Assembly (NCBI RefSeq): GCF_040412085.2
Contig: NZ_CP115920.1
Coordinates: 2,232,001-2,296,000, forward strand
Origin: Vibrio sp. CB1-14
GTDB lineage: Bacteria; Pseudomonadota; Gammaproteobacteria; Enterobacterales; Vibrionaceae
DNA length: 64,000 bases
Direction: 5' to 3'
In this document: one piece after another, positions 43,086-52,152 of the stretch
Numbering within the stretch: position 1 is the stretch's first letter
Layout of the letters: each line of letters begins with the position of its first letter
Program-made: the position numbers and the translations under genes
The notes under the pieces: model-generated
What the model saw: only the letters and a program-made list of their open reading frames with translations
The model's database searches: none
What the model was told of the DNA's origin: nothing

Positions 43086-44102
43086 TTATAGAGAAGGGTT
43101 AAGGATGCTTGAAGTACGCTCGAACACGTCTAGACCTTGCTGTTTTAGCCAGTAAGGTAGATCGATCAGTACCCAGTTCTCAGATAGCTTGTCGCCATCA
43201 CGGTAGTAAACGTCCACTACTTGCATGTCCGCACGAACTTCGCCGCCAGTCATACCGAGGAAACCACCGATTGGCGTGTTAGATAGGTTTGGCCAGCCGA
43301 AGAAGCAAGAGAAGCTACCCTCTGCGAAACGACATACGTGGCCGTTAAACTTCTTGTCTTTTAGGTTGTTACGGAACGGCAGTTGGTGCTGCTGTTGGTA
43401 ACGTGGAATCGTGTAAGATGCGCCGATACCACATGGGCCGTACCAGATCATATCTTCAGACCAGCTCTTCGCTAGAACTTCTGGCGGACAACCCATTGCA
43501 CCGCTATCGTTAAGTGCGGATAGATCATCAACCATCTTGTTCACTAGTGCGAGTGTCGCCACACCCTCTTCTGGTGCTGCATCTTCAAACAGTAGACCGT
43601 CGTGATTGCGAGGGCCAGGGTAAGTAAAGTGCTTACCTGTTGACGGTGGAAGTGGGTAGCAGCCTGCTTGATCCATCACACCTAGTAGGTCTAGGAAAAG
43701 ACCGGTTTTAGTAATTTTGCCGTTCTCTACGCAGTTGAATTCAGCGTAACGGATGTTCATGATTTTGCCTGTTGGACGCATACCTAGGTATTCAGCGTCG
43801 AATAGACCCATGAAGTGACCCATGCTCATCACCCAGATCTCGCCAGAGGTGACTTCGTTCTCACCACCGATAAAGATATCTTGGCGACGCTGCATGCGAG
43901 TCATAGATTTCATCAAAGGAGCCCAGAAAACGTCAGCCGCTGCTTGTGCACCCTCTTGCTCACGGAACGGGTAAACACCGCGCCATAGGTAATCTTCTGA
44001 AGTGTGAGCTTTTAGTACTTCTGCAACATTTTCATGCGTTGCGTTTTCCATTGCGTCGAAGTAGTTACGAACAACGCGTTTTGCTTCTTGATAGTTAGAC
44101 AT
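43086..44102 (-). CDS. Two-domain SnoaL-like (NTF2-fold) protein
   Basis: A 338-residue cytoplasmic protein made of two SnoaL-like/NTF2 domains (about 5-150 and 185-335). Domain 1 has VVRNYFDAMEN and EVTSGEIWVMSMGHFMG; domain 2 has VLAKSWSEDMIWYGPCGIG and VLIDLPYWLKQQGLDV. Such folds serve as cyclases, isomerases, dehydratases or non-enzymatic binding domains, so the reaction is open. The ATG at 44102 is used (an in-frame ATG is two codons earlier). Follows the MFS gene by 129 bp and precedes the porin, which implies a role in using the imported compound. Confidence 0.8.
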   Translation of the reverse strand: MSNYQEAKRVVRNYFDAMENATHENVAEVLKAHTSEDYLWRGVYPFREQEGAQAAADVFWAPLMKSMTRMQRRQDIFIGGENEVTSGEIWVMSMGHFMGLFDAEYLGMRPTGKIMNIRYAEFNCVENGKITKTGLFLDLLGVMDQAGCYPLPPSTGKHFTYPGPRNHDGLLFEDAAPEEGVATLALVNKMVDDLSALNDSGAMGCPPEVLAKSWSEDMIWYGPCGIGASYTIPRYQQQHQLPFRNNLKDKKFNGHVCRFAEGSFSCFFGWPNLSNTPIGGFLGMTGGEVRADMQVVDVYYRDGDKLSENWVLIDLPYWLKQQGLDVFERTSSILNPSL

Positions 44103-44231
44103 AATCATCTCTCTTATTAATGATGAGTCAGTTTCGGAACAGGACTCGTAATATATGTTAGGTGGTCAGCAAGTAATTGCGGTATTGGAGAGCCTCTACC
44201 CGCCGACCTTGTTCTTTCCAGCCAGTACTTT

Positions 44232-45527
44232 TTAAGCGCTCGCTTGTTGTACTTTTTTCTCTTTGTGGAACACGCCGCCTTTTAGAGTCTCTGGCAGAGT
44301 TAGCCATAGTAGACCTGCGATGATCCATACGATTGGTGAGCCCCACATTGCAGTTTGTAGGTCGGTACGTTCTTGGATAAAGATAAGTACCATTGGCGCC
44401 CACATACCCAGGATACGACCACCGTGGAACAGTGCTGCACCGTAGCTGCGAAGGTGTGCAGGGAATAGCTCCGAGAAGTAACCACCCCATACGGCCGAGG
44501 AAGACAGGCCAAAGTTGTAGATTAGGCCAAGGATAGCCAACATGTTTAGGCCACCAATCACCATGTCACCAGGTGCGATGAAGAAAATCGACACCATGAT
44601 ACCGGCTAGAATGAAACCAAATGCGTTCACTTTGCGACCGAATTTGTCTGCTGCCCAACCCCAGAACCAAGCTCCAAATAGAGAGCCAAATGCTGAGATA
44701 GAGAAAATAAGACCGATAGTGGCACCATCAAACATGCGAACTTCGCGTAGATAAGTCGTTACAAAACCACCGAAGAATTGGAAACCGTAGAAGTTAAGAC
44801 CAGCAAGCAGCAAACAAGTGATAGTAATGGTACGGTTTTGTTTGTTTAACATCTCGCCCCAAGAACCTTTCTTCGCAGGAACATTGCCCTTTTCTGCTTC
44901 AGCTTGTTCTTCTTCACCGTAAGCGATCACTTTTTTATCGCTTGGCAATACAAATAGCATCACAACTGCCGCCACTAAAGGAGGAATACCACCCACCCAC
45001 ATTAGGCTTTCCCATGGAGCATCGATACTTGAGATGAATGCTGCATACGCACCCATTACCATCAATGCAACAGAGAACATTGATGAAGCAAATGCCGTCA
45101 ACTTACCACGCACTGTCGGTGTAAATAGCCCAATCATCAGTGATACCGCCACTGTGAAATAGCCACCAAGTGATAGACCGATGATGAAACGCATCGCAGC
45201 CCAAGTCGCGTAGTCAGTGAACATCATATTGATGATGGTCGCTCCGCCATTTAGAGCTGTAATGGCAATCAAGGTATTCTTTTTACCAAATCGAGTGGCG
45301 AACCAAGCACAGCTTAGTGCGCCGATTAATGCACCTACCGACTGCCAAGTATAGAACTGAGCGGTATCTGATAGGCTAATGCCGTCGTACGCTTCAACGA
45401 TGTAGGGGCGTACGTAGTCAATAATTACAAAGTTATAACAGTAAAAGAAGTAACCCACTAAGATAGCAAGATAGGCTGCTACCCTTTGGAACATTGGTAC
45501 TTCACTCATGTGTTTTTTAGCGGTCAT
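44232..45527 (-). CDS. MFS transporter (sugar/organic acid type)
   Basis: A 431-residue inner-membrane symporter with 12 helices and MFS signature loops: ALSCAWFATRFGKKNT after helix 2 and GWAADKFGRKVNAFG after helix 8. Central loop about 205-235 is hydrophilic. Overall resemblance is to the metabolite:H+ symporter group that carries sugars, aromatic acids or dicarboxylates. First gene of the MFS - SnoaL-like - porin - LacI module; its promoter region holds two CRP-like sites. Confidence 0.87.
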   Translation of the reverse strand: MTAKKHMSEVPMFQRVAAYLAILVGYFFYCYNFVIIDYVRPYIVEAYDGISLSDTAQFYTWQSVGALIGALSCAWFATRFGKKNTLIAITALNGGATIINMMFTDYATWAAMRFIIGLSLGGYFTVAVSLMIGLFTPTVRGKLTAFASSMFSVALMVMGAYAAFISSIDAPWESLMWVGGIPPLVAAVVMLFVLPSDKKVIAYGEEEQAEAEKGNVPAKKGSWGEMLNKQNRTITITCLLLAGLNFYGFQFFGGFVTTYLREVRMFDGATIGLIFSISAFGSLFGAWFWGWAADKFGRKVNAFGFILAGIMVSIFFIAPGDMVIGGLNMLAILGLIYNFGLSSSAVWGGYFSELFPAHLRSYGAALFHGGRILGMWAPMVLIFIQERTDLQTAMWGSPIVWIIAGLLWLTLPETLKGGVFHKEKKVQQASA

Positions 45528-45651
45528 AGCCGTTAAACCCCTATTTTAATTAGGTATCTTATTTTGATGGGCGATTACAGTTTGGAATAGACTCTCTTAA
45601 CTGTCCCCCTCCTGCGAGACGAATATTACTTTTTTTGCCGCTAAAAGATCC

Positions 45652-45714
45652 GTGATCCATATCAAAAACCAATGAATACGCACCCAAAGTGTATTTTTTG
45701 GTGATTATGATCAC
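45652..45714. promoter_or_regulatory. Two CRP-like sites between the MFS and SSS genes
   Basis: GTGATTATGATCAC at 45701-45714 is a perfect GTGA-N6-TCAC site; GTGATCCATATCAA at 45652-45665 matches at all but the last base. Lying in the 337-bp divergent gap, they suggest both transport operons are under catabolite control. Confidence 0.6.
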
Positions 45715-45748
45715 ACAAACCATCAAAATCCGAAGGAACGCTGCTAAT

Positions 45749-45769
45749 TTAATCGATTTAGTCGATAAA
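45749..45769. promoter_or_regulatory. Candidate operator dyad upstream of the SSS gene
   Basis: TTAATCGATTTAGTCGATAAA has arms TTAATCGA and TCGATAAA around TTTAG, with AATCGATT at its left, a form many LacI-type operators take. It lies about 12 bp before a TTGACC (45781-45786) / TACAAT (45806-45811) promoter-like pair with 19-bp spacing. Confidence 0.4.
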
Positions 45770-45864
45770 TCTCACATTTATTGACCCAAAACCGTATCAC
45801 TCACCTACAATCACGATAGAATCTCCGTGAATTCGAAGTAATAGATGTTTTGGAATACGCAATA

Positions 45865-47406
45865 ATGGTTACGTACTCAAGTTTCATTGTAATCGCTCTT
45901 TATATTACAACTACTTTATTTATCAGCTACTTAGTAAATAAACGACTGAAGACCGGTGGAGATTTTTCAACAGGGGGACGTCAATTCGGTTGGTTTACTG
46001 CAGGCGTATCCATACTCGCGACTTATATAAGCGCGATGACGTTTATTGGTATGCCCGGATGGGTATATGGCACAGGGATGGAAGCAATGGCCATCCACCT
46101 TAACTACCCTTTAGTGATATTTTTTGCCGTGGTGTTCTTCGTGCCTGTCTTCTACAAGCTCAAGCTCACATCAATCTATGAATATTTGGAGATGCGCTTC
46201 GGTATTTACGCTAGAACCATCAATTCTATCGTGTTTTTGATGGTTCAATGTATTTCTGCTGGGGTGATTTTGTATGCTGTATCGCTGATTTTGGTTCAAG
46301 TGATGCCAATTACTATTATCCAAGCCATTCTGTGTATTAGCATATTTACCGCGATTTATACCTATGCCGGTGGTATCTCCACAGTAATTTGGACTGATAT
46401 GCTTCAATCACTGATCTTGGTGATAGGCACTATCGCAATCTTCGTGATCCTGATCTTTGATATAGATAGTAGCGTCAAATCAACACCTGAAATGCTGAAT
46501 GTAATCAACTTGAGTCTGGATCCAAGTGTCGATACCACCCTTTGGGCAGGACTGGTCGCCGTAGCGTTTTTACACTTAAGTGTTTATGGCACCAACCAGT
46601 TGATCATTCAGCGTACGTTAGCAACCAAATGCGTCAACACTGCACAAAAATCCATGCTGCTTTGCGGTTATGGCGCATTTTTCATCTATCTATTATTTGC
46701 GATTCTAGGTGTGCTGCTCAACCTCTTCTATGATGGACAAGCATTCGATAATCAGAATGAAGTCATCTTGGATTTTGTATTTAACCACACTAACCCCATT
46801 GTGGTTGGATTGATCATTTCTGCTCTAGCCGCCGCAGCAATGTCAACGCTAGACTCAACGTACAACTCGATGGCGACGGTCGCGACATTTGATATCTACA
46901 AACGCTTTATTAATACCGATGCAACTGATGCTCATTACGAGGGAACCGCGCGCAAAATGAGTTTGGTCGCAGCAGCTTCTGTCGTGATTCCGGCAATTTT
47001 GGCCGTATCAAATGAATCAGTATTGAAAACAATCGCTAGTCTGACCTCAATTTTTGTAGGTATTCGTTTAGGCTCTTTTGTGTTAGGAATAGCATCTAGT
47101 AAAGCCAACGAAAAAGGCATTATTCTCGGAAGCATTGTTAGCATGGTCGCTGTGTTTGCCGCTAAAGGAATGGACATCGCGTGGCCGTGGTTTGCACCAA
47201 TAGGGACATTGGTATTTTTGGTCGTAGGATTGGCCACTAGCTATAAATGGGGCGAAATAACGCCCGAGCAGCTAGACTTTATTCATAAACAGAAGCACTT
47301 GATCGCTAAGCCGAAAGCCAGTCATTACGGGCTATTTGCCTTCGCGGCGTTCACGGTGGTTATTTGTCTCTATATCCCTGACTGGCTCGGTTCAGTACTG
47401 CTGTAA
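45865..47406 (+). CDS. Sodium:solute symporter (SSS family)
   Basis: A 513-residue inner-membrane protein with about 13 helices and SSS features: RLKTGGDFSTGGRQFGWFTAG near the start, IYTYAGGISTVIWTDMLQS and ALAAAAMSTLDSTYNSMAT. Sodium-coupled importer. Only 14 bp separate it from sdaA, so the natural guess is that it brings in L-serine or a compound yielding it; vibrios more often use SdaC for that, so the pairing is unusual. ATG at 45865 chosen; a TTG at 45850 is also in frame. Confidence 0.88.
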   Translation: MVTYSSFIVIALYITTTLFISYLVNKRLKTGGDFSTGGRQFGWFTAGVSILATYISAMTFIGMPGWVYGTGMEAMAIHLNYPLVIFFAVVFFVPVFYKLKLTSIYEYLEMRFGIYARTINSIVFLMVQCISAGVILYAVSLILVQVMPITIIQAILCISIFTAIYTYAGGISTVIWTDMLQSLILVIGTIAIFVILIFDIDSSVKSTPEMLNVINLSLDPSVDTTLWAGLVAVAFLHLSVYGTNQLIIQRTLATKCVNTAQKSMLLCGYGAFFIYLLFAILGVLLNLFYDGQAFDNQNEVILDFVFNHTNPIVVGLIISALAAAAMSTLDSTYNSMATVATFDIYKRFINTDATDAHYEGTARKMSLVAAASVVIPAILAVSNESVLKTIASLTSIFVGIRLGSFVLGIASSKANEKGIILGSIVSMVAVFAAKGMDIAWPWFAPIGTLVFLVVGLATSYKWGEITPEQLDFIHKQKHLIAKPKASHYGLFAFAAFTVVICLYIPDWLGSVLL

Positions 47407-47420
47407 AAAGGTAATAGAAT

Positions 47421-48791
47421 ATGTTGTCCATTTTCGACATCTACAAAGTTGGCGTCGGCCCTTCAAGCTCACACACGAATGGTCCAATGATCGCTGGTTA
47501 TCAGTTCACAACATTAATTGCAGATCAACTCGATCGCGTTCGAAGAGTTCAAATCGACCTCTATGGTTCGCTCTCTTTAACGGGCATTGGTCACCATACT
47601 GATCGAGCCACTATCCTTGGCCTACTTGGCAACAAACCGGACACTATCAAGATTTCAAGTGCTAACCAAGCCATGAAGAAAGCCATTAATGATGGCACAC
47701 TGCCTCTCGCTGGTACGCACAACATCGGATTCAACTACAAAACCGACATGCTGTTTCATGAAGAAAACCTCCCTCTCCATGAAAACGGCATGACGATCTC
47801 CGCGTTTGATAGCGAAGGTAATCGTGTTGGTTTCGAAACTTATTACTCAATCGGTGGCGGTTTCATCGCAACGGAATATGAGCTACAACATGGCAAAGAC
47901 GAGCAAGAAGTCAGCGTTGAGTATCCATTCACCAACGCAGATGAAATGTTAGCGCTTGCCGAGAAGAGCGGCATGAGTCTTGGCGGTATGGTGCTTCGTA
48001 ACGAACTCGCGTTTAAAGACATCGAATATATAAACGCAAAAACGGAACAAATTTGGCGTGTAATGACACGCTGTATGGAACGTGGCTTTGAAACAGAAGG
48101 TATTTTAGACGGTGGTCTAAACGTCACACGCCGCGCACCTAATCTTCTTAAGAAGCTCGAAGCGAACGCCGCAATAGAAAACGATCCAATGGAAATCATG
48201 GATTGGATTAACTTGTTCGCTTTTGCTGTCAGCGAAGAGAACGCGGCAGGTGGTCAGGTAGTTACCTCTCCGACTAACGGCGCTGCCGGCGTCATCCCAG
48301 CGGTTCTGATGTACTACCACAGATTCATCAAAGAGCTCGACACCAAACAGCTTAAAGACTTCCTTGCTGTGTCTGGTGCTATTGGCATCTTGTACAAAAC
48401 CAATGCCTCTATCTCTGGTGCTGAAGTGGGCTGTCAGGGTGAAGTTGGTGTGTCCTCTTCAATGGCAGCGGCAGGCCTAACAGCACTTCGCGGTGGCAGC
48501 AACGAGCAAATGTGTATCGCGGCAGAAATCGCAATGGAGCACTCGCTCGGTATGACTTGTGACCCTATCGGTGGTTTGGTTCAAGTTCCATGTATTGAAC
48601 GAAACGCCATGGGTGCGGTGAAAGCCATTAACGCTTCACGTATGGCGCTTAAGCGCACAAGCAAGTGCTTAATCTCTCTGGATAAAGTCATTGATACCAT
48701 GTACCAGACGGGTAAAGATATGAATAAGAAGTATCGTGAAACCTCTCAAGGTGGTTTAGCACTGATTCACCTTGCTCCACCTTGTGAATAA
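47421..48791 (+). CDS. sdaA: L-serine ammonia-lyase (iron-sulfur type)
   Basis: Deaminates L-serine to pyruvate. The 456-residue single-chain enzyme has the opening FDIYKVGVGPSSSHTNGPM (beta domain substrate loop) and the alpha-domain [4Fe-4S] cysteines in EVGCQGEVGVSSSMAAAG, MTCDPIGGLVQVPC. Length matches SdaA/SdaB. AAGG lies 8 bases before the ATG, and translation is likely coupled to the symporter. Ends with a strong terminator. Confidence 0.94.
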   Translation: MLSIFDIYKVGVGPSSSHTNGPMIAGYQFTTLIADQLDRVRRVQIDLYGSLSLTGIGHHTDRATILGLLGNKPDTIKISSANQAMKKAINDGTLPLAGTHNIGFNYKTDMLFHEENLPLHENGMTISAFDSEGNRVGFETYYSIGGGFIATEYELQHGKDEQEVSVEYPFTNADEMLALAEKSGMSLGGMVLRNELAFKDIEYINAKTEQIWRVMTRCMERGFETEGILDGGLNVTRRAPNLLKKLEANAAIENDPMEIMDWINLFAFAVSEENAAGGQVVTSPTNGAAGVIPAVLMYYHRFIKELDTKQLKDFLAVSGAIGILYKTNASISGAEVGCQGEVGVSSSMAAAGLTALRGGSNEQMCIAAEIAMEHSLGMTCDPIGGLVQVPCIERNAMGAVKAINASRMALKRTSKCLISLDKVIDTMYQTGKDMNKKYRETSQGGLALIHLAPPCE

Positions 48792-48807
48792 ACTTTGTTT
48801 GCAAAAA

Positions 48808-48834
48808 CAGCAGCCGATGGCTGCTGCTTTTATT
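48808..48834 (+). terminator. Terminator of the symporter-sdaA operon
   Basis: Stem CAGCAGCC (48808-48815) / GGCTGCTG (48819-48826) followed by CTTTTATT. Confidence 0.8.
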
Positions 48835-48843
48835 GAGAACATC

Positions 48844-49317
48844 TTACTTGCGCTTGCCGAGTTTCACGGTGCCGTTGGTTGAGAACCACAGAGCTTCAGA
48901 GCGGCGTCGGCCTAGCAGGATTGGACCGTCATCGTAAAATAGAAAGTTTTTCCAATAACGTTTAAAGGTCGACCATTTCGTTTCAATTACGTTGTACTTT
49001 TCGTAGCAGAAGTAAACGGTAACGTCATCTTGCCAGTCGATAAACTGCGCTACTGCTTCTGGCAGATCGTTTTCATCCGCTTCCCACGCCTGCATCCAAT
49101 CAACTTCATCCCACCAGTTATTGTCTTTCATCGGCCAGTCTTGGCTACTGAGACGCTCTGCATCCGGACTTTGCGCGCTGATGTTTTCTTTCCAAAACTG
49201 CGCAGCTCGTGCTTGCGTCATCGGTTTGATTTGCGGCCAATCAACTTCTGGTACTGGCATTGATTGATGAGTAAAAATCCATTTTCTTTGGTATTCATCC
49301 AAAGTTGTGTACGACAT
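48844..49317 (-). CDS. DUF2947 family protein
   Basis: A 157-residue soluble, Trp-rich protein (WKENIS, NNWWDEVDWMQAW, IDWQDDVTVYFCYEKYNVIETKW) ending in a basic LGRRRSEALWFS....KLGKRK. I recognise the pattern as the Vibrio DUF2947 family; no function is known. It follows the HD protein gene after only 8 bp and is probably the last gene of the tyrR-rimJ-HD run. Confidence 0.72.
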   Translation of the reverse strand: MSYTTLDEYQRKWIFTHQSMPVPEVDWPQIKPMTQARAAQFWKENISAQSPDAERLSSQDWPMKDNNWWDEVDWMQAWEADENDLPEAVAQFIDWQDDVTVYFCYEKYNVIETKWSTFKRYWKNFLFYDDGPILLGRRRSEALWFSTNGTVKLGKRK

Positions 49318-49325
49318 TCAGTTTC

Positions 49326-49916
49326 CTAATTCTTTAACCAGCCATTTTCAACGGCTTCTTCAATGAGCGATTTTGCTTTATCCCAAAGCACTTGTGAACC
49401 TTTTTCTATCTTTTGATTCACCTGAATCGCTTGAGTCTCCGTTACTTTGTTCTCAATCCAACTTTGTCCCTGATTGTGATAGTTAAGCAACATCGGTATT
49501 AGTCTATCTAGCGCTTTAGCGAACTTGGCTTCCGAAGATTCAGCTTGTTCAAACTCACGCCAAATAGTAAACAGCTCTTCACCTTGATCTTCAGGTAGCA
49601 TGCCAAACAAACGCTCGGCCGCTTCAAGCTCTTTTTGCTCTTGCAATTGAGATGCCTGGACATCGTAGACAAAGGTATCTCCAGCATCAATTTCGACAAT
49701 ATCGTGCAAAAGCAGCATCTTAATGACTTTTGTTATATCCACTGGCTCATTGGCATGCTCTTGAAACAGCAACGCCATCATGGCGACATGCCAACTGTGC
49801 TCCGCACTATTTTCAAAACGGCTTTCTGCACTGCGAATACGGGTACGGCGCAAGACAGACTTCAACCTGTCTAACTCCATCAATAAGTTCAGTTGCTGCT
49901 CTAGTCTATCGCTCAT
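49326..49916 (-). CDS. HD-domain phosphohydrolase (YfbR-like/5'-deoxynucleotidase group)
   Basis: A 196-residue metal-dependent phosphohydrolase with the HD motif spread as AEHSWHVAMM (His), LLLHDIVEIDAGD (His-Asp) and a late Asp. The family removes phosphates from nucleotides. ATG at 49916 overlaps the rimJ stop (ATGA), indicating coupling. The exact substrate is unknown; similarity is to the uncharacterised 'HD superfamily hydrolase' group rather than to YfbR itself. Confidence 0.85.
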   Translation of the reverse strand: MSDRLEQQLNLLMELDRLKSVLRRTRIRSAESRFENSAEHSWHVAMMALLFQEHANEPVDITKVIKMLLLHDIVEIDAGDTFVYDVQASQLQEQKELEAAERLFGMLPEDQGEELFTIWREFEQAESSEAKFAKALDRLIPMLLNYHNQGQSWIENKVTETQAIQVNQKIEKGSQVLWDKAKSLIEEAVENGWLKN

Positions 49917-50491
49917 GATTCCTTCCAATTGGGATTATGAAGCGCCGTCAGTATGTGATCTTCCCACTGGCCATTGATCAGCAAATAATCTTTAGCAAAC
50001 CCTTCTCGCTCAAATCCCATATGCTGCAACACGGCTTCACTTCGCTTATTGTGAGGCATATAGCTGGCAGCTATGCGATGCATATTTTGAAACTCAAACA
50101 TGTAAGGGATGGCCATAGACAAGGCGCGGCGCATGTACCCTTGCCCTTGCGCATCTTGAGCCAGAGAGTAGCCTAAATTGCATGAATGGAAGGGAAAGCG
50201 AACTAAATTGCTAAACGAAACCGTCCCCTTCATTTCTTTGGTGTCCGCATCAAATACCAGACAGTAATAAGCCAAACCTAATCGGTGCAACTCTTCCAGT
50301 TTGAGCAGTTTATTCGCCCAAGTATCCACTTGGAAGAAACCGGGTTCACGCTTTGGCTCCCATGGCTCTAAAAATTCACGATTGTCACGAAAATACTGAG
50401 CCACGGTGTAAGCGTCTGAGGGCGCTGAACTTCGAACCAGCACATTGCCCTCACAGCGATGCAATTGCACCGCTGAGCTTCTGTCTTCCAT
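49913..50491 (-). CDS. rimJ: Ribosomal protein alanine N-acetyltransferase RimJ
   Basis: GNAT-fold enzyme that acetylates the N-terminal Ala of ribosomal protein S5. The 192-residue protein shows VRSSAPSDAYTVAQYFRDN, the acetyl-CoA loop YSLAQDAQGQGYMRRAL (about 119-135) and NKRSEAVLQHMGFEREG. Start shares a base with the tyrR stop (TAATG), with AGGAAG before it. Overlaps the HD gene by 4 bp. Confidence 0.88.
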   Translation of the reverse strand: MEDRSSAVQLHRCEGNVLVRSSAPSDAYTVAQYFRDNREFLEPWEPKREPGFFQVDTWANKLLKLEELHRLGLAYYCLVFDADTKEMKGTVSFSNLVRFPFHSCNLGYSLAQDAQGQGYMRRALSMAIPYMFEFQNMHRIAASYMPHNKRSEAVLQHMGFEREGFAKDYLLINGQWEDHILTALHNPNWKES

Positions 50492-52032
50492 TAATTCTTC
50501 CTGATGTTGTAATCGCGCAGCTTGTTAGCAATTGAGGTGTGAGAAACATTCAATCGCTTGGCAAGCTTACGGCTGGATGGAAACGACTGATAAAGCTTTT
50601 CGAGTACCTTTGACTCGTAGTCTTTCATAATGTCATCCAACGAGCCATCAATGTTCAGATTCACATTTCCTGCACTCACCGCTTCCAGTTTCGGTAAGTT
50701 GAAATCTTCTAACTTCAGTCTTGCACCACTCGCTTGGGTGAGTGCGCGCAACACCATATTATCAAGCTGTCTCATGTTGCCAGGCCAAGGGTAATTGCTG
50801 AGCGCATCCAGAAGTTCATCGTCAGCTTCTGGTTTGGTGATGCCCAGTTTAGCGCTGTGCTTGGCAACGAACAGCTCAAGCAGTGGGGCGATGTCGCTCG
50901 CTCGCTCTCTAAGCGGCGGTATCGTCAACGTCAGTACATTGAGTCGATAATAAAGGTCTTCCCTAAATGCGCCCTGCTCTGCCAAATCCGCTAAGTTGTG
51001 ACGAGTTGAAGCAATGATTTTGACATCGACATGCACTTCGTGTTCTTCACCGACACGGCGGAAAGTGCCGTCTTGCAAGAAGCGCAATAGCTTGATTTGT
51101 AGGTGCGGACTCATCTCACCAATTTCATCAAGTAACACAGTGCCGCCATTAGCCTGCTCAAAAATACCTTTATGGCCGTGTTGGTGATTAAACGAGCCTG
51201 GCGCATGGCCAAACAGCTCTGTTTCCGCCACATCATCCGGCATAGAGGCACAACTAAGTACCAAAAATGGCTGAGAAGCGCGATGAGAGCGGTTATGACA
51301 CGCCTTCGCTAACATCTCTTTGCCTGTACCAGTCTCACCTTCAATCAGAAGTGGCTGGTCAAGCATGGCAAGCTTTTTCGCTTGGCTCATTAGTGCTTTG
51401 TGACGATTTGAGAGACCAACAAAGTGCTCAAAGCCTAACGTGTTACTGTCCGCCAACGACTCAGTTGTCATGGCGTGAGTGGTGGGATGAATACTCATTA
51501 CAGCACTGGCGAGCACCGTTTCATTCGACTCACCAGTAATATAAACCGGCAAGATCTCCATGGTATAATCCAAGCCGTCGATGACAATCGCTTGTTTTTG
51601 TCTAGTGATATCGCCTTCGATCCATTTGGCAAAGTTAAAGCTTGGCAATACATGGGAGATAAGCTGACCCATGGCCTCATCTTCACTCTTTGCGAGTAGT
51701 TTGAGCGCCGCATGGTTTGCCATATCGATGGCGCCCTTAAGATCAATGGAAAGTACCGGATATGGTAAATTAGTCAGCAAAGACACCAACTCGGTGTTGT
51801 GTCGCTCACTAGGCATAAACTGGATTTTTCGTACGTCTTTCACCCCTGAAATACGGCGGATTTCCGCCATCAGGTCGCGAAAAGTTTCAAAGTCTATATC
51901 GGGGCAATTGAGATAAATGATGCCCGTGATATCGATTTCGATACCACGTAAGTCGATACTATTGGATGCCAAGATATCGAGCAGCTCTCGAGTTAACCCG
52001 AGTCTGTCTTCGCAAAGGACTTCTAAACGCAC
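50491..52032 (-). CDS. tyrR: TyrR, aromatic amino acid-responsive transcriptional regulator
   Basis: Controls genes for aromatic amino acid synthesis and uptake. The 513-residue protein has an N-terminal ACT domain (about 1-70), a PAS domain (about 78-150), an AAA+ domain with Walker A GETGTGKEML (about 234-243) and Walker B VLLDEIGEM, and a C-terminal HTH (KLAKRLNVSHTSIANKLRDY). The GAFTGA loop for sigma-54 contact is replaced by GHAPGSFNHQHG, as in E. coli TyrR, so it is not a sigma-54 activator. A TyrR-box-like dyad upstream suggests autoregulation. Confidence 0.93.
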   Translation of the reverse strand: MRLEVLCEDRLGLTRELLDILASNSIDLRGIEIDITGIIYLNCPDIDFETFRDLMAEIRRISGVKDVRKIQFMPSERHNTELVSLLTNLPYPVLSIDLKGAIDMANHAALKLLAKSEDEAMGQLISHVLPSFNFAKWIEGDITRQKQAIVIDGLDYTMEILPVYITGESNETVLASAVMSIHPTTHAMTTESLADSNTLGFEHFVGLSNRHKALMSQAKKLAMLDQPLLIEGETGTGKEMLAKACHNRSHRASQPFLVLSCASMPDDVAETELFGHAPGSFNHQHGHKGIFEQANGGTVLLDEIGEMSPHLQIKLLRFLQDGTFRRVGEEHEVHVDVKIIASTRHNLADLAEQGAFREDLYYRLNVLTLTIPPLRERASDIAPLLELFVAKHSAKLGITKPEADDELLDALSNYPWPGNMRQLDNMVLRALTQASGARLKLEDFNLPKLEAVSAGNVNLNIDGSLDDIMKDYESKVLEKLYQSFPSSRKLAKRLNVSHTSIANKLRDYNIRKN

Positions 52033-52051
52033 TTTGTGTTCCTGTAGAAAG

Positions 52052-52069
52052 TGTCACGAATTGTTGACA
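52052..52069 (-). promoter_or_regulatory. Candidate TyrR box upstream of tyrR
   Basis: TGTCACGAATTGTTGACA has the TyrR-box form TGTnnn-N6-nnnACA with partial symmetry (GTGTCA/TGACAC). Twenty bases before the tyrR start, consistent with negative autoregulation. Confidence 0.5.
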
Positions 52070-52152
52070 CTAAGTGTGTATGACTCAGCGAGAGTCGTCA
52101 ACAAAAACAGAAAGTTGCATGAGCGAAATGCGTTGTTTTTAAGCGTAAAAAG

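Noticed and set aside
44158..44490. 110-codon frame overlapping the end of the MFS gene
   Set aside because: Lies in another frame of a well-supported gene and shows no family features.
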